Part shown: in pieces, positions 18,666-28,100 of the stretch
Layout of the letters: the number at the start of each line of letters is the position of its first letter
How positions within the stretch are numbered: the stretch's first letter is position 1
Source of the DNA: Roseovarius sp.
GTDB taxonomy: Bacteria > Pseudomonadota > Alphaproteobacteria > Rhodobacterales > Rhodobacteraceae
Assembly (NCBI GenBank): GCA_029212365.1
Contig: JARGOC010000019.1
Coordinates: 1 to 64,000 of the forward strand
DNA: 64,000 nucleotides
Direction: 5' to 3'
Translations under genes and position numbers: made by a program
Notes under the pieces: model-generated
Told to the model about the DNA's origin: nothing
Seen by the model: the letters and a program-made list of their open reading frames with translations, nothing else
The model's database searches: none

Positions 18666-19232
18666 GTGAATACCGAAATAGACCTTACCGGAAAACTGCT
18701 GATTGCCATGCCTGGCATGGGTGACCCGCGCTTTGCCCATTCGGTGGTCTTTATGTGTGCCCATTCACCTGAAGGGGCCATGGGGCTGGTGATCAACAAA
18801 CCCACCGACGAATTGCACCTGAATGACCTGCTGGAACAATTGTCGATCACCATAGGCGCGGAAATGCTGAACCGTGCTGTGCATTTTGGTGGCCCCGTGG
18901 AAAGTGGCCGGGGCTTTGTGTTGCACGAAAAAGGGTATCATTCTTCCATCTCGACCATGGTTGTGGATGACCAGTTTGCCATGACTGCCACGCTGGATAT
19001 TCTTGAGGATCTTGCGCAGGGTCGTGGCCCGCTCAAGGCGGTTATCGCATTGGGTTATGCCGGATGGGGGCCGGGCCAGCTTGAGGCGGAAATCTCTCAG
19101 AATGGCTGGTTGACCTGTGATGCACAACCATCACTGATCTTTGACACCGATGATGTCCACAAATGGGAAGCCGCGCTGAAAACCCTTGGCGTTGATGCCT
19201 TAGCACTGTCGGCAGATGCGGGCCGTGCGTAA
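18666..19232 (+). CDS. YqgE/AlgH family protein (UPF0301)
   Basis: Encodes 188 residues starting from GTG at 18666, where the conserved sequence begins; a longer frame to 18570 extends beyond the family. Family signatures are GKLLIAMPGMGDPRF near the start, GAMGLVINKP and GYAGWGPGQLEAEI. The fold is known, whereas the biochemical role is unsettled. No signal peptide, so probably cytoplasmic. It is transcribed divergently from the DsbD-like gene. Confidence 0.9.
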   Translation: MNTEIDLTGKLLIAMPGMGDPRFAHSVVFMCAHSPEGAMGLVINKPTDELHLNDLLEQLSITIGAEMLNRAVHFGGPVESGRGFVLHEKGYHSSISTMVVDDQFAMTATLDILEDLAQGRGPLKAVIALGYAGWGPGQLEAEISQNGWLTCDAQPSLIFDTDDVHKWEAALKTLGVDALALSADAGRA

Positions 19233-19273
19233 GGCGTTTGTTTGTCAAAGTTGCACCCAAGGCCAAATCAGAA

Positions 19274-20405
19274 TTAGCGGTTCACCTCAGTATCAAAAAG
19301 ATCTTGCATCTCTTCTTTGCCAAGCTGGTCCTTGATCGTGCGCATCTCGTTATCTATCGCTGCAAAATCGTAATCTGAGGAGTGCAACCTATCTACCCCC
19401 CATGTATCAGGAAGGGATTGGATGAACTCAATACGCATTGATGTAGGCGGATGGCTGGAATCGACGCAACGCTTTTGGGCTTCAGCCTCAGCCAGATAGC
19501 GTCCTTTCGTGGCGCCATCAGCACCCGTAACAGCCTGCGCCATGTGATCAAAGATGCGGCCATTCTGGCTGGTCTCGGTAAGGATAAAGATCCACAATAG
19601 CGATCTGCCCCAGATCAGCCCTCGTTAATATCTCAAGCACCTCATGACTTGCCTGTCTGCCAGAAACCTGCGCAGCAATAGCATCCGCGCGGTATTCGGC
19701 CCGTTGGGATTCAAAAAACGAAAACCATGAAAAAATCTGATAATAGGCACCGATCATGCCGGTCATCACCATCTGAATGATCGGGGCATCAATATGCCGA
19801 TCTAGATCAAAGGTTTCATACCAGTTTTCCAATACAACCTTCGCCCGGGCAAACACCCCATGCCGCATTGGGTCGTCGCTAACCCGATGGCCCAATTCAT
19901 GTGCAAGCAAAGCGATACGTTGCTGGGGCGAAAGGGTGACCCACATCGCCAGACCAATGCCTAGAATCCAATCTCGTCTTGTGGAAGACTGGGCACGAAG
20001 ATGAGCTATGTAGGCGTTAAAATCGCCATCAAAGTGAATCCCATCAGGAGCCGTTGTGCCCATTCGAGCGGCGATATCATCCAGTAAATCGAACAAAAGC
20101 GGCAGATCAACGCGGCTATATGTTTGCTGTGTGTTGCGATAGCGCGGTGGAAACAGCACATAACCAAACCCAATCAGGATCAGACCGACAATCAAGGGCA
20201 ACACCCGTGGGAAGGTGGTCAGTATTAACCCGCCACCCAGCGCCATCACGACAATAGGAGAGGCCAGAACAATAACCGACAACACCCATGCGACCATCAG
20301 TCGTCCGGTGGTTTTGGGCTTCTCATGGTGTATTTCGCGTTTGGCCTGTTCTAGCAAATCATCGGCGAACCGGGCCTGCCAGCGATCTGCCACAGGTTTA
20401 ATCAT
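19274..20405 (-). pseudogene. M48-family metalloprotease gene broken by a frameshift
   Basis: The 5' part (from 20405) encodes two membrane segments, the zinc motif HELGH (H169 to H173) and a downstream FFESQRAEYRADAIA segment that supplies the third ligand. It then runs to a stop at 19548. A second frame (19597 to 19274) continues with the hydrophobic LLWIFILTETSQNGRIFDH and the typical M48 C-terminal SHPPTSMRIEF. The two overlap in different frames, consistent with one extra base near the four-base G run at 19608-19611 (C on the plus strand). An intact product would be about 375 residues. It could be a real pseudogene, a recent mutation or a sequencing error; membrane-bound M48 proteases normally degrade misfolded membrane proteins. 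Confidence 0.8.
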
Positions 20406-20528
20406 GCGCGCAATATTCTGATTTGTTCTTCAATGCATGATGCATGTGATGGCCAGTCAGCTCAACCGCCAAATGTGACAGCGAGAGCTGGCATAGGCAC
20501 ACACTCGGTGCGCCCACGCCAATCTGCC

Positions 20529-21377
20529 CTACCCGATCTGGTCAAAATCGCTGGCGTCGTGACGCTCGGGCAGCATTTGTTCGGTCTCAGTTGATTGACG
20601 GTTCACGATCCGGCCGCGTTTGACCGCTGGGCGTGCGTCTATTTTCTCGGCCCAGGCCATGAAGTTTTTGTATTCATGTGTGCTGAGGAATGTGGCGGCG
20701 TCGCCATAAGCGCGGCCAAGTGCCAGGTTGCCATACCAGGGCCAGATCGCCATGTCGGCAATAGAATACTCGTCACCCGCAATGAAGGGCTTATCCGCCA
20801 ACTCCCGGTCCAGCACGTCCAGTTGGCGCTTGGTTTCCATCGCATAGCGGTTGATCGGGTATTCGTATTTTTCGGGTGCATATTGATAGAAATGCCCAAA
20901 GCCACCACCCAGAAACGGCGCGCTGCCCATCTGCCACATCAGCCAGTTGAGCACTTCTGTGCGCTCGGGGCCGGACGTAGGCAGGAAGGCTGAGAATTTC
21001 TCGGCCAGGTGCATCAGGATTGATCCGCTTTCAAAAACGCGCAACGGTGTGTCGCCCGAGCGGTCCATCAACGCCGGAATTTTGGAGTTGGGATTGATCT
21101 CGGTAAAACCACTGCCGAACTGGTCGCCTTCGCCGATGTCGATGTACCAGGCGTCATATTCGGCGTTGTGACCTGCAGCCAACAGCTCCTCTAACATGAT
21201 TGTCACTTTCACCCCATTGGGCGTGCCCAGCGAATACAGCTGGAAGGGATGTTTGCCGACGGGCAGGTCTTTGTCGTGGGTGGCCCCGGCAATCGGGCGG
21301 TTGGTCGAGGCGAACTGCCCGCCATTGTCCTTGTCCCAAGTCCAGACGGAGGGGGGTGTATAGGTGACATCGCTCAT
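20529..21377 (-). CDS. yghU: YghU-type glutathione transferase (disulfide-bond reductase)
   Basis: Encodes 282 residues. It opens with YTPPSVWTWDK and has the GST N-domain NPNSKIPAL followed by ESGSILMHLAEKF, and a helical C-domain beginning around 140. These match the Nu-class YghU proteins, which bind two glutathione molecules and reduce organic disulfides. No signal peptide. It is followed on the same strand by no close partner, and cysK lies 109 bases upstream. Confidence 0.9.
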   Translation of the reverse strand: MSDVTYTPPSVWTWDKDNGGQFASTNRPIAGATHDKDLPVGKHPFQLYSLGTPNGVKVTIMLEELLAAGHNAEYDAWYIDIGEGDQFGSGFTEINPNSKIPALMDRSGDTPLRVFESGSILMHLAEKFSAFLPTSGPERTEVLNWLMWQMGSAPFLGGGFGHFYQYAPEKYEYPINRYAMETKRQLDVLDRELADKPFIAGDEYSIADMAIWPWYGNLALGRAYGDAATFLSTHEYKNFMAWAEKIDARPAVKRGRIVNRQSTETEQMLPERHDASDFDQIG

Positions 21378-21486
21378 GGGATTAGTCCTTTCTTGAATGC
21401 TTGGTAAAACTTAGAGATCGGGCACGGTAATGCAATGCGCAACAACGCACAGAACCATGTGCAGCGCTGCATGTATGTGCGCCAGA

Positions 21487-22557
21487 TCAGCCCAAGTGAT
21501 ACCCCGGTGTGGACAAGGAAATGGCGGCTTCCTCATCGCTCATATCCTCGGGAATGCCCTCAAACAGAGGCGTTGTCAGATACCGCTCGCCTGTGTCCGG
21601 CAGGATGCACAGGATCACGCTGCCGGGTGCTGCAGTTTGCGCAATCTTCAGCGAAACGGCCAATGTGGCCCCTCCTGAGATACCGGTGAAAATGCCCTCT
21701 TTGGCGGCGAGGTCCCGCGCCGCGGCGATGCTATCGGGGCCTGCGACAGGGATCAGATCATCGTAATAGGCGTTATCAATCGCCTCTTGCAGCACCATCG
21801 GAATGAAATCCGGCGTCCAGCCCTGAATCGGGTGTGGCTCAAACGCAGGGTGGCTGGCGGCGGGTTGATTTTCATCGTCGCGATCCTGAACAGTGCCGCT
21901 GCCGACAAGCCCCGCATTGGCGGGTTCTGACAGAATAATCTTGGTCTCAGGGCGTTCCTTGCGCAGCACGCGGCCAATGCCTGTGACGGTACCGCCCGTG
22001 CCATAACCGCTGACCACATAATCCAGCCGCGCGCCTGCAAAATCGGCCATGATTTCACGTGCCGTCGTGGCCGCGTGAATATCGGCATTGTCTTTGGTTT
22101 CAAACTGATGCGCCAGAAACCAGTCGTTGGCTTTGGCCAGCTCGACCGCTTTTTGGTACATGCCAAAACCCTTTTGGGCCTTGGGGGTCAGGATCACCTT
22201 GGCACCTAACATGCGCATCAAGCGGCGGCGCTCAACCGAGAAACTCTCGGCCATGGTGACAACCAGCGGATAACCCTTTTGCGCGCAAACCATAGCCAGG
22301 CCAATGCCGGTGTTGCCGGATGTTGCCTCGATCACGGTTTGGCCGGGCTTCAGGCGGCCGTCACGTTCTGCCGCTTCGATGATGTTGACCGCCAGCCGGT
22401 CTTTTACCGATGCGGCGGGGTTAAACGCCTCGGCTTTGACGTAGATCGTCACATTGGCAGGCCCAAGGTTGTTTACCCGGATCACCGGCGTGTCACCGAT
22501 GGTGTCCAGAACACTGTCATAGAGCTTGCCACGTCCGTTGGTGGTGCGAATTGCCAT
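21487..22557 (-). CDS. cysK: Cysteine synthase (PLP-dependent)
   Basis: Encodes 356 residues. The PLP lysine is K52 in NPAASVKDR, the substrate loop is EATSGNTGIG and the phosphate loop GYGTGGTVTG. The enzyme makes cysteine from O-acetylserine and sulfide. It is somewhat longer than E. coli CysK because of a C-terminal extension of roughly 30 residues and an insert after SGTVQDRDDEN. A cystathionine-beta-synthase-like or thiosulfate-using variant cannot be excluded. Confidence 0.9.
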   Translation of the reverse strand: MAIRTTNGRGKLYDSVLDTIGDTPVIRVNNLGPANVTIYVKAEAFNPAASVKDRLAVNIIEAAERDGRLKPGQTVIEATSGNTGIGLAMVCAQKGYPLVVTMAESFSVERRRLMRMLGAKVILTPKAQKGFGMYQKAVELAKANDWFLAHQFETKDNADIHAATTAREIMADFAGARLDYVVSGYGTGGTVTGIGRVLRKERPETKIILSEPANAGLVGSGTVQDRDDENQPAASHPAFEPHPIQGWTPDFIPMVLQEAIDNAYYDDLIPVAGPDSIAAARDLAAKEGIFTGISGGATLAVSLKIAQTAAPGSVILCILPDTGERYLTTPLFEGIPEDMSDEEAAISLSTPGYHLG

Positions 22558-22737
22558 TGGGGCCTCCTGTGCGGGAAAAATCTGACGTCACTTGAGAAGG
22601 TAGCAGGATAACGATCAAGGGGAAGGGTTGTTCTGGAAGTGGCGCGTTTCGGCAGGTAGATCAGGAGGAAATATCGCCATGACATTATTCTCGGAAATAT
22701 TATCCCGAAAATTCACACGCGAGCGTGTCAGATATCA

Positions 22738-22886
22738 TCAGCCCCGGGGTGGCGATCCAAAACTCGGCGCCAGAGCACTTTATCTCTCGACCCCGCGTTT
22801 GGACTGAACGATGCCTGCCATCAGCCATATCGCCAGCCCAAGGGAGGGGCTGACGATGCCGGGGCCTTTCAGGCCTGTTAACCGGC
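22738..22886 (-). repeat. Dispersed structured intergenic repeat, copy A
   Basis: About 150 bases starting 24 bases after the adhC stop, on the same strand. It matches 44312-44467. A 32-base core (22826-22857) is identical between the copies and folds into an 11-bp hairpin, ATCGTCAGCCC with GGGCTGGCGAT, around a CTCCCTT loop. A preceding hairpin (GGCC-TGAAA-GGCC, 22863-22875) differs in sequence from copy B, yet both stay base-paired. Further matching blocks are ATAAAG near 22782 and TCGCCACCCC near 22750. The remaining bases of this 352-base gap show no gene. Confidence 0.75.
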
Positions 22887-22909
22887 ACTGGCGCTTGAAT
22901 GGAGGCGCT

Positions 22910-24022
22910 CTAATACACCACCACCGAGCGAATGCTCTCACCCGCGTGCATCATGTCAAAGCCTTTGTTTATGTCTTCCAGCTTCAGCGTGTGGGTGATC
23001 ATCGGGTCAATCTCAATTTTGCCGTTCATGTACCAATCGACAATTTTGGGCACATCCGTCCGTCCCGATGCGCCGCCAAAGGCCGTGCCGCGCCAGACCC
23101 GCCCCGTGACCAGCTGGAAGGGGCGCGTGGCGATCTCTTGGCCGGCACCGGCCACTCCGATGATCACGCTTTCGCCCCAGCCCTTATGGGCCGCTTCCAG
23201 CGCCTGACGCATGACGGTTACATTGCCCGTGGCATCAAAGGTGTAATCCCCACCACCGCCGGTCAGCTCAACCAGATGGGCCACAATATCGCCGTCAATT
23301 TTTGATGGGTTCACAAAATGGGTCATGCCAAAATGCTTGGCCATTGTGGCCTTGTCGTCATTCAGATCCACACCGACAATCATATCAGCCCCGGCCAGAC
23401 GCAGACCCTGAACAACATTCAGACCAATGCCGCCCAGACCAAACACGATCCCGGTCGAGCCGATCTCAACCTTGGCCGTGTTGATCACCGCGCCGATGCC
23501 AGTGGTCACGCCGCAGCCGATATAGCAAATCTTGTCAAATGGCGCGTCCTTGCGGACCTTGGCCAGCGCGATTTCGGGCAGCACTGTGTGGTTCGCAAAG
23601 GTGGAACACCCCATATAATGCAGGATGGGCGTGCCATCGAGCATGGAGAACCGCGACGTGCCGTCAGGCATCACCCCGGCCCCCTGCGTAGAGCGGATTT
23701 TTTGGCACAGGTTGGTTTTTGGGTTCAGGCAGTACTCACACTCACGACATTCCGGTGTGTAGAGCGGGATCACATGATCCCCCGGCACCAGCGATGTAAC
23801 ACCGGGGCCAACCTCCACCACCACGCCGGCACCTTCATGGCCCAGAATGGCAGGAAACGCGCCTTCGGGATCAGCGCCAGACAGGGTGAAATCATCCGTA
23901 TGGCACAGCCCTGTGGCCTTGATCTCAACCAGAACCTCGCCCGCCTTGGGGCCTTCAAGGTTCACTTGCATAATTTCCATCGGTTTGCCCGCTTCAAGGG
24001 CAACGGCGGCAGTGGTGCGCAT
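22910..24022 (-). CDS. frmA: S-(hydroxymethyl)glutathione dehydrogenase / class III alcohol dehydrogenase
   Basis: Encodes 370 residues from the ATG at 24022, with GGAGGAAG upstream. Catalytic zinc ligands lie in GLCHTDD and ILGHEGAG, the structural zinc site is CRECEYCLNPKTNLC, and the NAD site is GLGGIGLNVVQG. It oxidises the formaldehyde-glutathione adduct and also reduces S-nitrosoglutathione. S-formylglutathione hydrolase is not adjacent. Copy A of the dispersed repeat lies in its 3' untranslated region. Confidence 0.94.
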   Translation of the reverse strand: MRTTAAVALEAGKPMEIMQVNLEGPKAGEVLVEIKATGLCHTDDFTLSGADPEGAFPAILGHEGAGVVVEVGPGVTSLVPGDHVIPLYTPECRECEYCLNPKTNLCQKIRSTQGAGVMPDGTSRFSMLDGTPILHYMGCSTFANHTVLPEIALAKVRKDAPFDKICYIGCGVTTGIGAVINTAKVEIGSTGIVFGLGGIGLNVVQGLRLAGADMIVGVDLNDDKATMAKHFGMTHFVNPSKIDGDIVAHLVELTGGGGDYTFDATGNVTVMRQALEAAHKGWGESVIIGVAGAGQEIATRPFQLVTGRVWRGTAFGGASGRTDVPKIVDWYMNGKIEIDPMITHTLKLEDINKGFDMMHAGESIRSVVVY

Positions 24023-24156
24023 AGGGTCTTCCTCCCATATCTGTGTGCGGCGACTTTGGGCGAAAGATTGCGGATGATCAACAATTGCTTGTGCAGATAT
24101 GGCCGGTCGGCCAAACTCAATCCGCATCGTCAGATGGTGCAGCTTGTGAGGTAACA

Positions 24157-24432
24157 ATGAGAAATGTGTTTATGTGCTGCATTGTGCTGGCAGGATGTAC
24201 GTTGAATTCTGGTAAGGCCGTTGTAATGGACACCTCACCCGATGAAGGATGCGGGGCTGAGCATTACAGCGATCTGATCGGCGAGCCGGTCGCCAATCAC
24301 AGTTTTGACACAGAAAATGGCAAGGTGCGGATCATCACCCCCAATTCGGCCGTGACAATGGATCACCGCCCGGACCGGCTGAATGTGGATGTGAATGTGA
24401 ACGCAGATATTGCCCGCCTGTGGTGTGGCTGA
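24157..24432 (+). CDS. Peptidase inhibitor I78-family lipoprotein
   Basis: Encodes 91 residues. A short hydrophobic leader ends in a lipobox (VLAGC, Cys about 14), so the product is probably a lipoprotein. The mature part shows the I78 pattern VRIITPNSAVTMDHRPDRLNV, ending with a cysteine pair (residues 32 and 90) that may form a disulfide. I78 proteins inhibit serine proteases. It is divergent from the alcohol dehydrogenase and begins a run of plus-strand genes. Confidence 0.8.
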   Translation: MRNVFMCCIVLAGCTLNSGKAVVMDTSPDEGCGAEHYSDLIGEPVANHSFDTENGKVRIITPNSAVTMDHRPDRLNVDVNVNADIARLWCG

Positions 24433-24476
24433 GCGAATTCACTTGATTTGACCAGCCGATATGGCAACCTAACAGT

Positions 24477-24821
24477 ATGAGCTTTCAGCCTCTTACACCT
24501 TTCCCATCGGCAAATGGCACAGATGTCGTTGCCTTTCATCGCACCGAGCTGGGTGTGATCCTGTCACTATACGGTCGTATGGTCGCCGCTGGCGAATGGC
24601 GTGACTACGGCATTTCCTGCCTGCGTGATGTGGCCGTATTTTCAGTGTTTCGCCGCACAGCCGAGCATCCTTTGTACAGGATTGAAAAGCGCCCCAAGCT
24701 GCGTGGCAAGCAAGGCCAATATGCGGTGATCGGGCTGGATGGGCAGATACTGAAACGCGGGCACGACCTGAAAACCGTGCTGCGTGTGTTGGAACGCAAA
24801 TTGATCCGGGCGGTGGAATAG
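24477..24821 (+). CDS. DUF2794 domain protein
   Basis: Encodes 114 residues that are DUF2794 throughout: VAFHRTELGVILSLYGRMV, AGEWRDYGI, VFRRTAEHPLYRIEKRP and ILKRGHDLKTVLRVL. The family is restricted to alphaproteobacteria and is of unknown function; the protein is small and basic with no membrane segment. It is followed three bases later by the MOSC gene, so they are probably co-transcribed. Confidence 0.85.
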   Translation: MSFQPLTPFPSANGTDVVAFHRTELGVILSLYGRMVAAGEWRDYGISCLRDVAVFSVFRRTAEHPLYRIEKRPKLRGKQGQYAVIGLDGQILKRGHDLKTVLRVLERKLIRAVE

Positions 24822-24824
24822 ATC

Positions 24825-25301
24825 ATGACAGCAACCGGATGGCAGGGCATGCTGGAGCATATCCACATTTGCCCGGCAAAATCACAGCCAATGCAGCCGT
24901 TGCAACGCGCCAGTCTGATAGAGGGGCGTGGCATTGAAGGCGATCGGTATTTCCTGGAAACCGGCACTTATTCCGGCATCCCCGGCCCCGACAGGCAAGT
25001 CACGCTGATTGAAGCTGAGATGCTGGAGCGTGTGGCCCAAGATTGTAATGAACCCATCCATGTTGATGATCACCGGCGCAATTTGACAGTATCTGGCGTT
25101 CCATTGCAGCATTTGGTCGGTTTGCGGTTTTGCATCGGCGGCGTGGTTTTGGAAGGCGTGCGGATCAACCAGCCCTGCAAATACCTGAACCTGATGCTGA
25201 AACGTGATGTCTATATGGCGTTATGGAACCGCTCGGGATTGAACTGCCGGGTGATTGAGGGCGGTGACGTGCAGGTCGGGGATACTGTCAAAATGCGTTG
25301 A
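24825..25301 (+). CDS. MOSC domain protein
   Basis: Encodes 158 residues forming one MOSC domain (related to the molybdenum-cofactor sulfurase C-terminus). Recognisable blocks are EGRGIEGDRYF, RQVTLIEAEML, RRNLTVSGVPL and the conserved Cys in RINQPCKYLN. These proteins are thought to bind or transfer sulfur or pterin ligands for molybdoenzymes; the present target is unknown. Stand-alone, soluble, in a likely operon with the DUF2794 gene. Confidence 0.87.
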   Translation: MTATGWQGMLEHIHICPAKSQPMQPLQRASLIEGRGIEGDRYFLETGTYSGIPGPDRQVTLIEAEMLERVAQDCNEPIHVDDHRRNLTVSGVPLQHLVGLRFCIGGVVLEGVRINQPCKYLNLMLKRDVYMALWNRSGLNCRVIEGGDVQVGDTVKMR

Positions 25302-25367
25302 ACATCTCTATTGTCGGGCTGCGAATACAACACAACAACATCGAAATACCTGTCCAGAGGACCCATC

Positions 25368-26225
25368 ATGACCCAAGCCCCCAATGCAGATCAGGCAGAA
25401 TACTGGAGTTCGCCCGCAGGCCAGACCTGGGCCACCCATCAGGTGCAAATGGATACTCTGTTGGCGGGCGTATTGGACGTCGTTGTTGCCCAGGGCGCCC
25501 CGGCTGCGGGTGAACATGTTGTGGACATTGGCTGTGGCACGGGGGCAAGCAGCCTGTTGCTGGCCAGACGCGTCGGGCAAAATGGCCGGGTCACAGCGCT
25601 GGATATTGGCGAACCACTTTTGACCATGGCGCAGGACCGGGCACAGGCGGCGGCATTGGACAATCTGGAGTTTGTCCTGGGTGATGCACAGACTTACGAG
25701 TTTCCCCCGCAAGCCGCTGATCTGGTGATTTCGCGCTTTGGTGTGATGTTTTTTAGCGATCCCGTTGCCGCCATGGCAAACCTGCGCCGCGCCACACGCA
25801 AGGGGGGCCGTCTGGCAATGATCTGTTGGCAAGGTGCCCCGGAAAACCCGTGGTTTATGCTGCCCATGAAGGCGGCAATGGCACGGCTGGGCCGCCCAGA
25901 CCCAATGGATCCGATCGCCCCCGGCCCCATGGCCTTTAAGGACATCACGCGGATCACAGGTATTCTGCGCGATGCGGGTTGGGCGCAGGCCAAGGGCGAG
26001 AATGTAGAGGTGGATCTTATCCCGCCCCAAACGCTGGAGGCGGCAACAGAGATGGCGATCACAATCGGCCCGGCCACACGGTTGATCGGCGAAAAGAATG
26101 CCTCAGACGCGGATATTGCCGAAATCAAAGCCGCCTGCAAAGCCGCATTCGCGCAGTACCAGACTGAGGCGGGATTGCGCATCCCTGGCCGGGTGATTGT
26201 CTATACGGCACGCAACAACAGATAG
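25368..26225 (+). CDS. Class I SAM-dependent methyltransferase
   Basis: Encodes 285 residues from the ATG at 25368. The SAM-binding motif VVDIGCGTGASSLLLAR lies near 50-66, followed by the acidic ALDIGEP and GDAQTYEF positions of UbiE/COQ5-like enzymes. The substrate cannot be deduced. It follows the MOSC gene by 66 bases and ends close to a short palindromic repeat. Confidence 0.85.
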   Translation: MTQAPNADQAEYWSSPAGQTWATHQVQMDTLLAGVLDVVVAQGAPAAGEHVVDIGCGTGASSLLLARRVGQNGRVTALDIGEPLLTMAQDRAQAAALDNLEFVLGDAQTYEFPPQAADLVISRFGVMFFSDPVAAMANLRRATRKGGRLAMICWQGAPENPWFMLPMKAAMARLGRPDPMDPIAPGPMAFKDITRITGILRDAGWAQAKGENVEVDLIPPQTLEAATEMAITIGPATRLIGEKNASDADIAEIKAACKAAFAQYQTEAGLRIPGRVIVYTARNNR

Positions 26226-26241
26226 GGCCAGTGAGGCAGAA

Positions 26242-26265
26242 GGCGGGTTGAAACCCCGCCCTACG
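26242..26265. repeat. Short palindromic intergenic repeat, copy 2
   Basis: GGCGGGTTGA joined to AACCCCGCCCTACGC is an imperfect inverted repeat in the spacer between two convergent genes. On the minus strand it reads GCGTAGGGCGGGGTTT, which matches the first half of the repeat at 5212-5227 with a single substitution. Probably a REP-like dispersed element. Confidence 0.6.
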
Positions 26266-26301
26266 CAGGAGGTAAGGCCCGTGCGCAAAGCGCCTGCCCG
26301 T

Positions 26302-27258
26302 TTAGACCTGAGCGGCCATCACGCAGAGTATTTCATACATGATCGACATGCCCAGAAAGGCTGTGTCGCCGGATTGATCAAATGGTGGTGACACCTCAAC
26401 CATATCGGCGCCCACGATGTTCAGCCCTGCCAACTCACGGCAAACCTGCAACGCCTGGAAGGAATTAGGTCCACCCACCTCAGGCGTACCGGTGCCGGGT
26501 GCAAAGGTGGGATCAACAAAATCAATATCATAGCTGACATATGTTGGCCCGGTGCCCGCAATCTCGCGGGCTTCGGCCATCACATCTTCTACACCGCGGG
26601 CGTGAAACTCTTCGATCAGGATCAGGCGGATGCCGTTGGCCTTGGCAAAATCACGGTCTTCTTCGTCATACATCGTGCCACGAATACCGATCTGCACCAC
26701 GCGCTTGGGGTCCAGCAGGCCTTCTTCCACCGCGCGGCGGAAGGGGGTGCCATGGGTATACATCGTGCCGCCAAAATAAGAATGGAACAGGTCAGTATGG
26801 CTGTCAAAATGCACCATGCCCACCGGGCCATTGCGGGCCACTGCACGCAGCACCGGCAGCGAGGTCAGGTGATCGCCACCGGCTGTCAAAGGCACAATGC
26901 CCGCATCCATGACCTGATTGTAAAACGCGGTGATCCTCTCCATTGAATCCATGATATCGGCCGGGTTGGGGCCAACATCGCCCAGATCAGCGCAGCGTGC
27001 GGCCTCAAACGGGCGCATCCCCGAAACGCCATGTTGCGCACGCATCATGGTTGAGGCGTCACGCAGCTGGCGCGGGCCGTGGCGGGGACCGGGGCGGTTG
27101 GTGGTGCCGCTGTCCCATGGCACACCGATCAGGCCAATTTGCACATCTTTGTAGCGCTCATGCCCATGCGGCACATGCGGCAGGCGCATGAAGGTGGGTA
27201 CCCCGGCAAAGCGGGGCAGTTCAAACCCCGAGATGGGTTGGAAAAACGTGTCGCTCAT
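26302..27258 (-). CDS. speB: Agmatinase-family ureohydrolase
   Basis: Encodes 318 residues. The binuclear manganese motifs are GGDHLT, HFDSHTD and SYDIDFVDP, all intact. The family includes agmatinase, guanidinobutyrase and related enzymes that release urea. The N-terminal stretch with GVPWDSGTTNRPGPRHGP is common to agmatinases, but assignment between agmatine and guanidinobutyrate is uncertain. Its ATG overlaps the stop of the NlpC/P60 gene. Confidence 0.85.
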   Translation of the reverse strand: MSDTFFQPISGFELPRFAGVPTFMRLPHVPHGHERYKDVQIGLIGVPWDSGTTNRPGPRHGPRQLRDASTMMRAQHGVSGMRPFEAARCADLGDVGPNPADIMDSMERITAFYNQVMDAGIVPLTAGGDHLTSLPVLRAVARNGPVGMVHFDSHTDLFHSYFGGTMYTHGTPFRRAVEEGLLDPKRVVQIGIRGTMYDEEDRDFAKANGIRLILIEEFHARGVEDVMAEAREIAGTGPTYVSYDIDFVDPTFAPGTGTPEVGGPNSFQALQVCRELAGLNIVGADMVEVSPPFDQSGDTAFLGMSIMYEILCVMAAQV

Positions 27259-28100
27259 GTGATCTCTCCCAGTCTTTTGCGGGCGGTGACGGGGCCATCG
27301 CCCTGCGCCTCGATTCTCTGAATGGCATCTTGGAGGGGTTCATGAGCCACGGCCATATGAAAAGCATTGGCATGCAGCAAAGTGCCGGGGTCTGCGACCC
27401 AAGCCACATGGCCCGTCCAGAACAGCAAATCGCCGCGTTGCAGGGCGGCATCCCGAGGAAGATGCGTGCCCAACTCTGTTTCTTGCATATCGCTGTCGCC
27501 CGGGCATGGGAGACCACAGGCCAAACAGGCGGCTTGCACAAGGGCCGAACAATCCAGCCCAAACCCTGAATTCCCGCCCCACAGGTAAGGCGTACCCAAG
27601 AAGGTTTCTGCCACGCGCACCGGATCGGACTCAACCTGGGTCAGCGGCGCAAGATGGGCTGTGGGGATAAACCCCAGAGGGGTCTGGGCAAAGCGGCCAT
27701 GATCCGCCAGCACGTTCACCCGGCTGCCATGGCTGACGCTGCTAAGTTCACGTGTTTTGAAGTTCGCTTTGGGATAGACATGTGTGGTGCGCGCGATAAC
27801 CCGGTGATTGGGTGTATCGTCTGCGTCTTGCAGGGTCAGCTCAGTGACGGGCAGATAGCCAACGTAGCCATCTTTGGCGGATTGCACGAAGGCCCAGCCG
27901 TCGTGTTGTTCATAGCAGGTCACATCTTCGCCAAGCAGCAATTGACGATCTCGCGCCCCAAGGGGTGCACGCAAAAGATCGGCCAAGGGCACACAGACCC
28001 GCATGGGTGTGCCATCGACATATATATCCGCCTTAACCCGGTCACGCAGATGCACCGCCGCCACCCGGCCGTTCGCAGGTGTCAGGCGAGGATCGCTCAT
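27255..28100 (-). CDS. NlpC/P60 family cysteine peptidase with SH3 domains
   Basis: Encodes 281 residues: two SH3-like regions (about 10-150) and a C-terminal NlpC/P60 domain with C184 (GLDCSALVQ), H231 (WTGHVAWV) and H243 (LLHANAFH) as the probable triad. No signal peptide is obvious, which is common in this dipeptidyl-peptidase VI-like group that recycles peptidoglycan peptides in the cytoplasm. It lies between the M17 aminopeptidase and the ureohydrolase, overlapping both by four bases. Confidence 0.87.
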   Translation of the reverse strand: MSDPRLTPANGRVAAVHLRDRVKADIYVDGTPMRVCVPLADLLRAPLGARDRQLLLGEDVTCYEQHDGWAFVQSAKDGYVGYLPVTELTLQDADDTPNHRVIARTTHVYPKANFKTRELSSVSHGSRVNVLADHGRFAQTPLGFIPTAHLAPLTQVESDPVRVAETFLGTPYLWGGNSGFGLDCSALVQAACLACGLPCPGDSDMQETELGTHLPRDAALQRGDLLFWTGHVAWVADPGTLLHANAFHMAVAHEPLQDAIQRIEAQGDGPVTARKRLGEIT

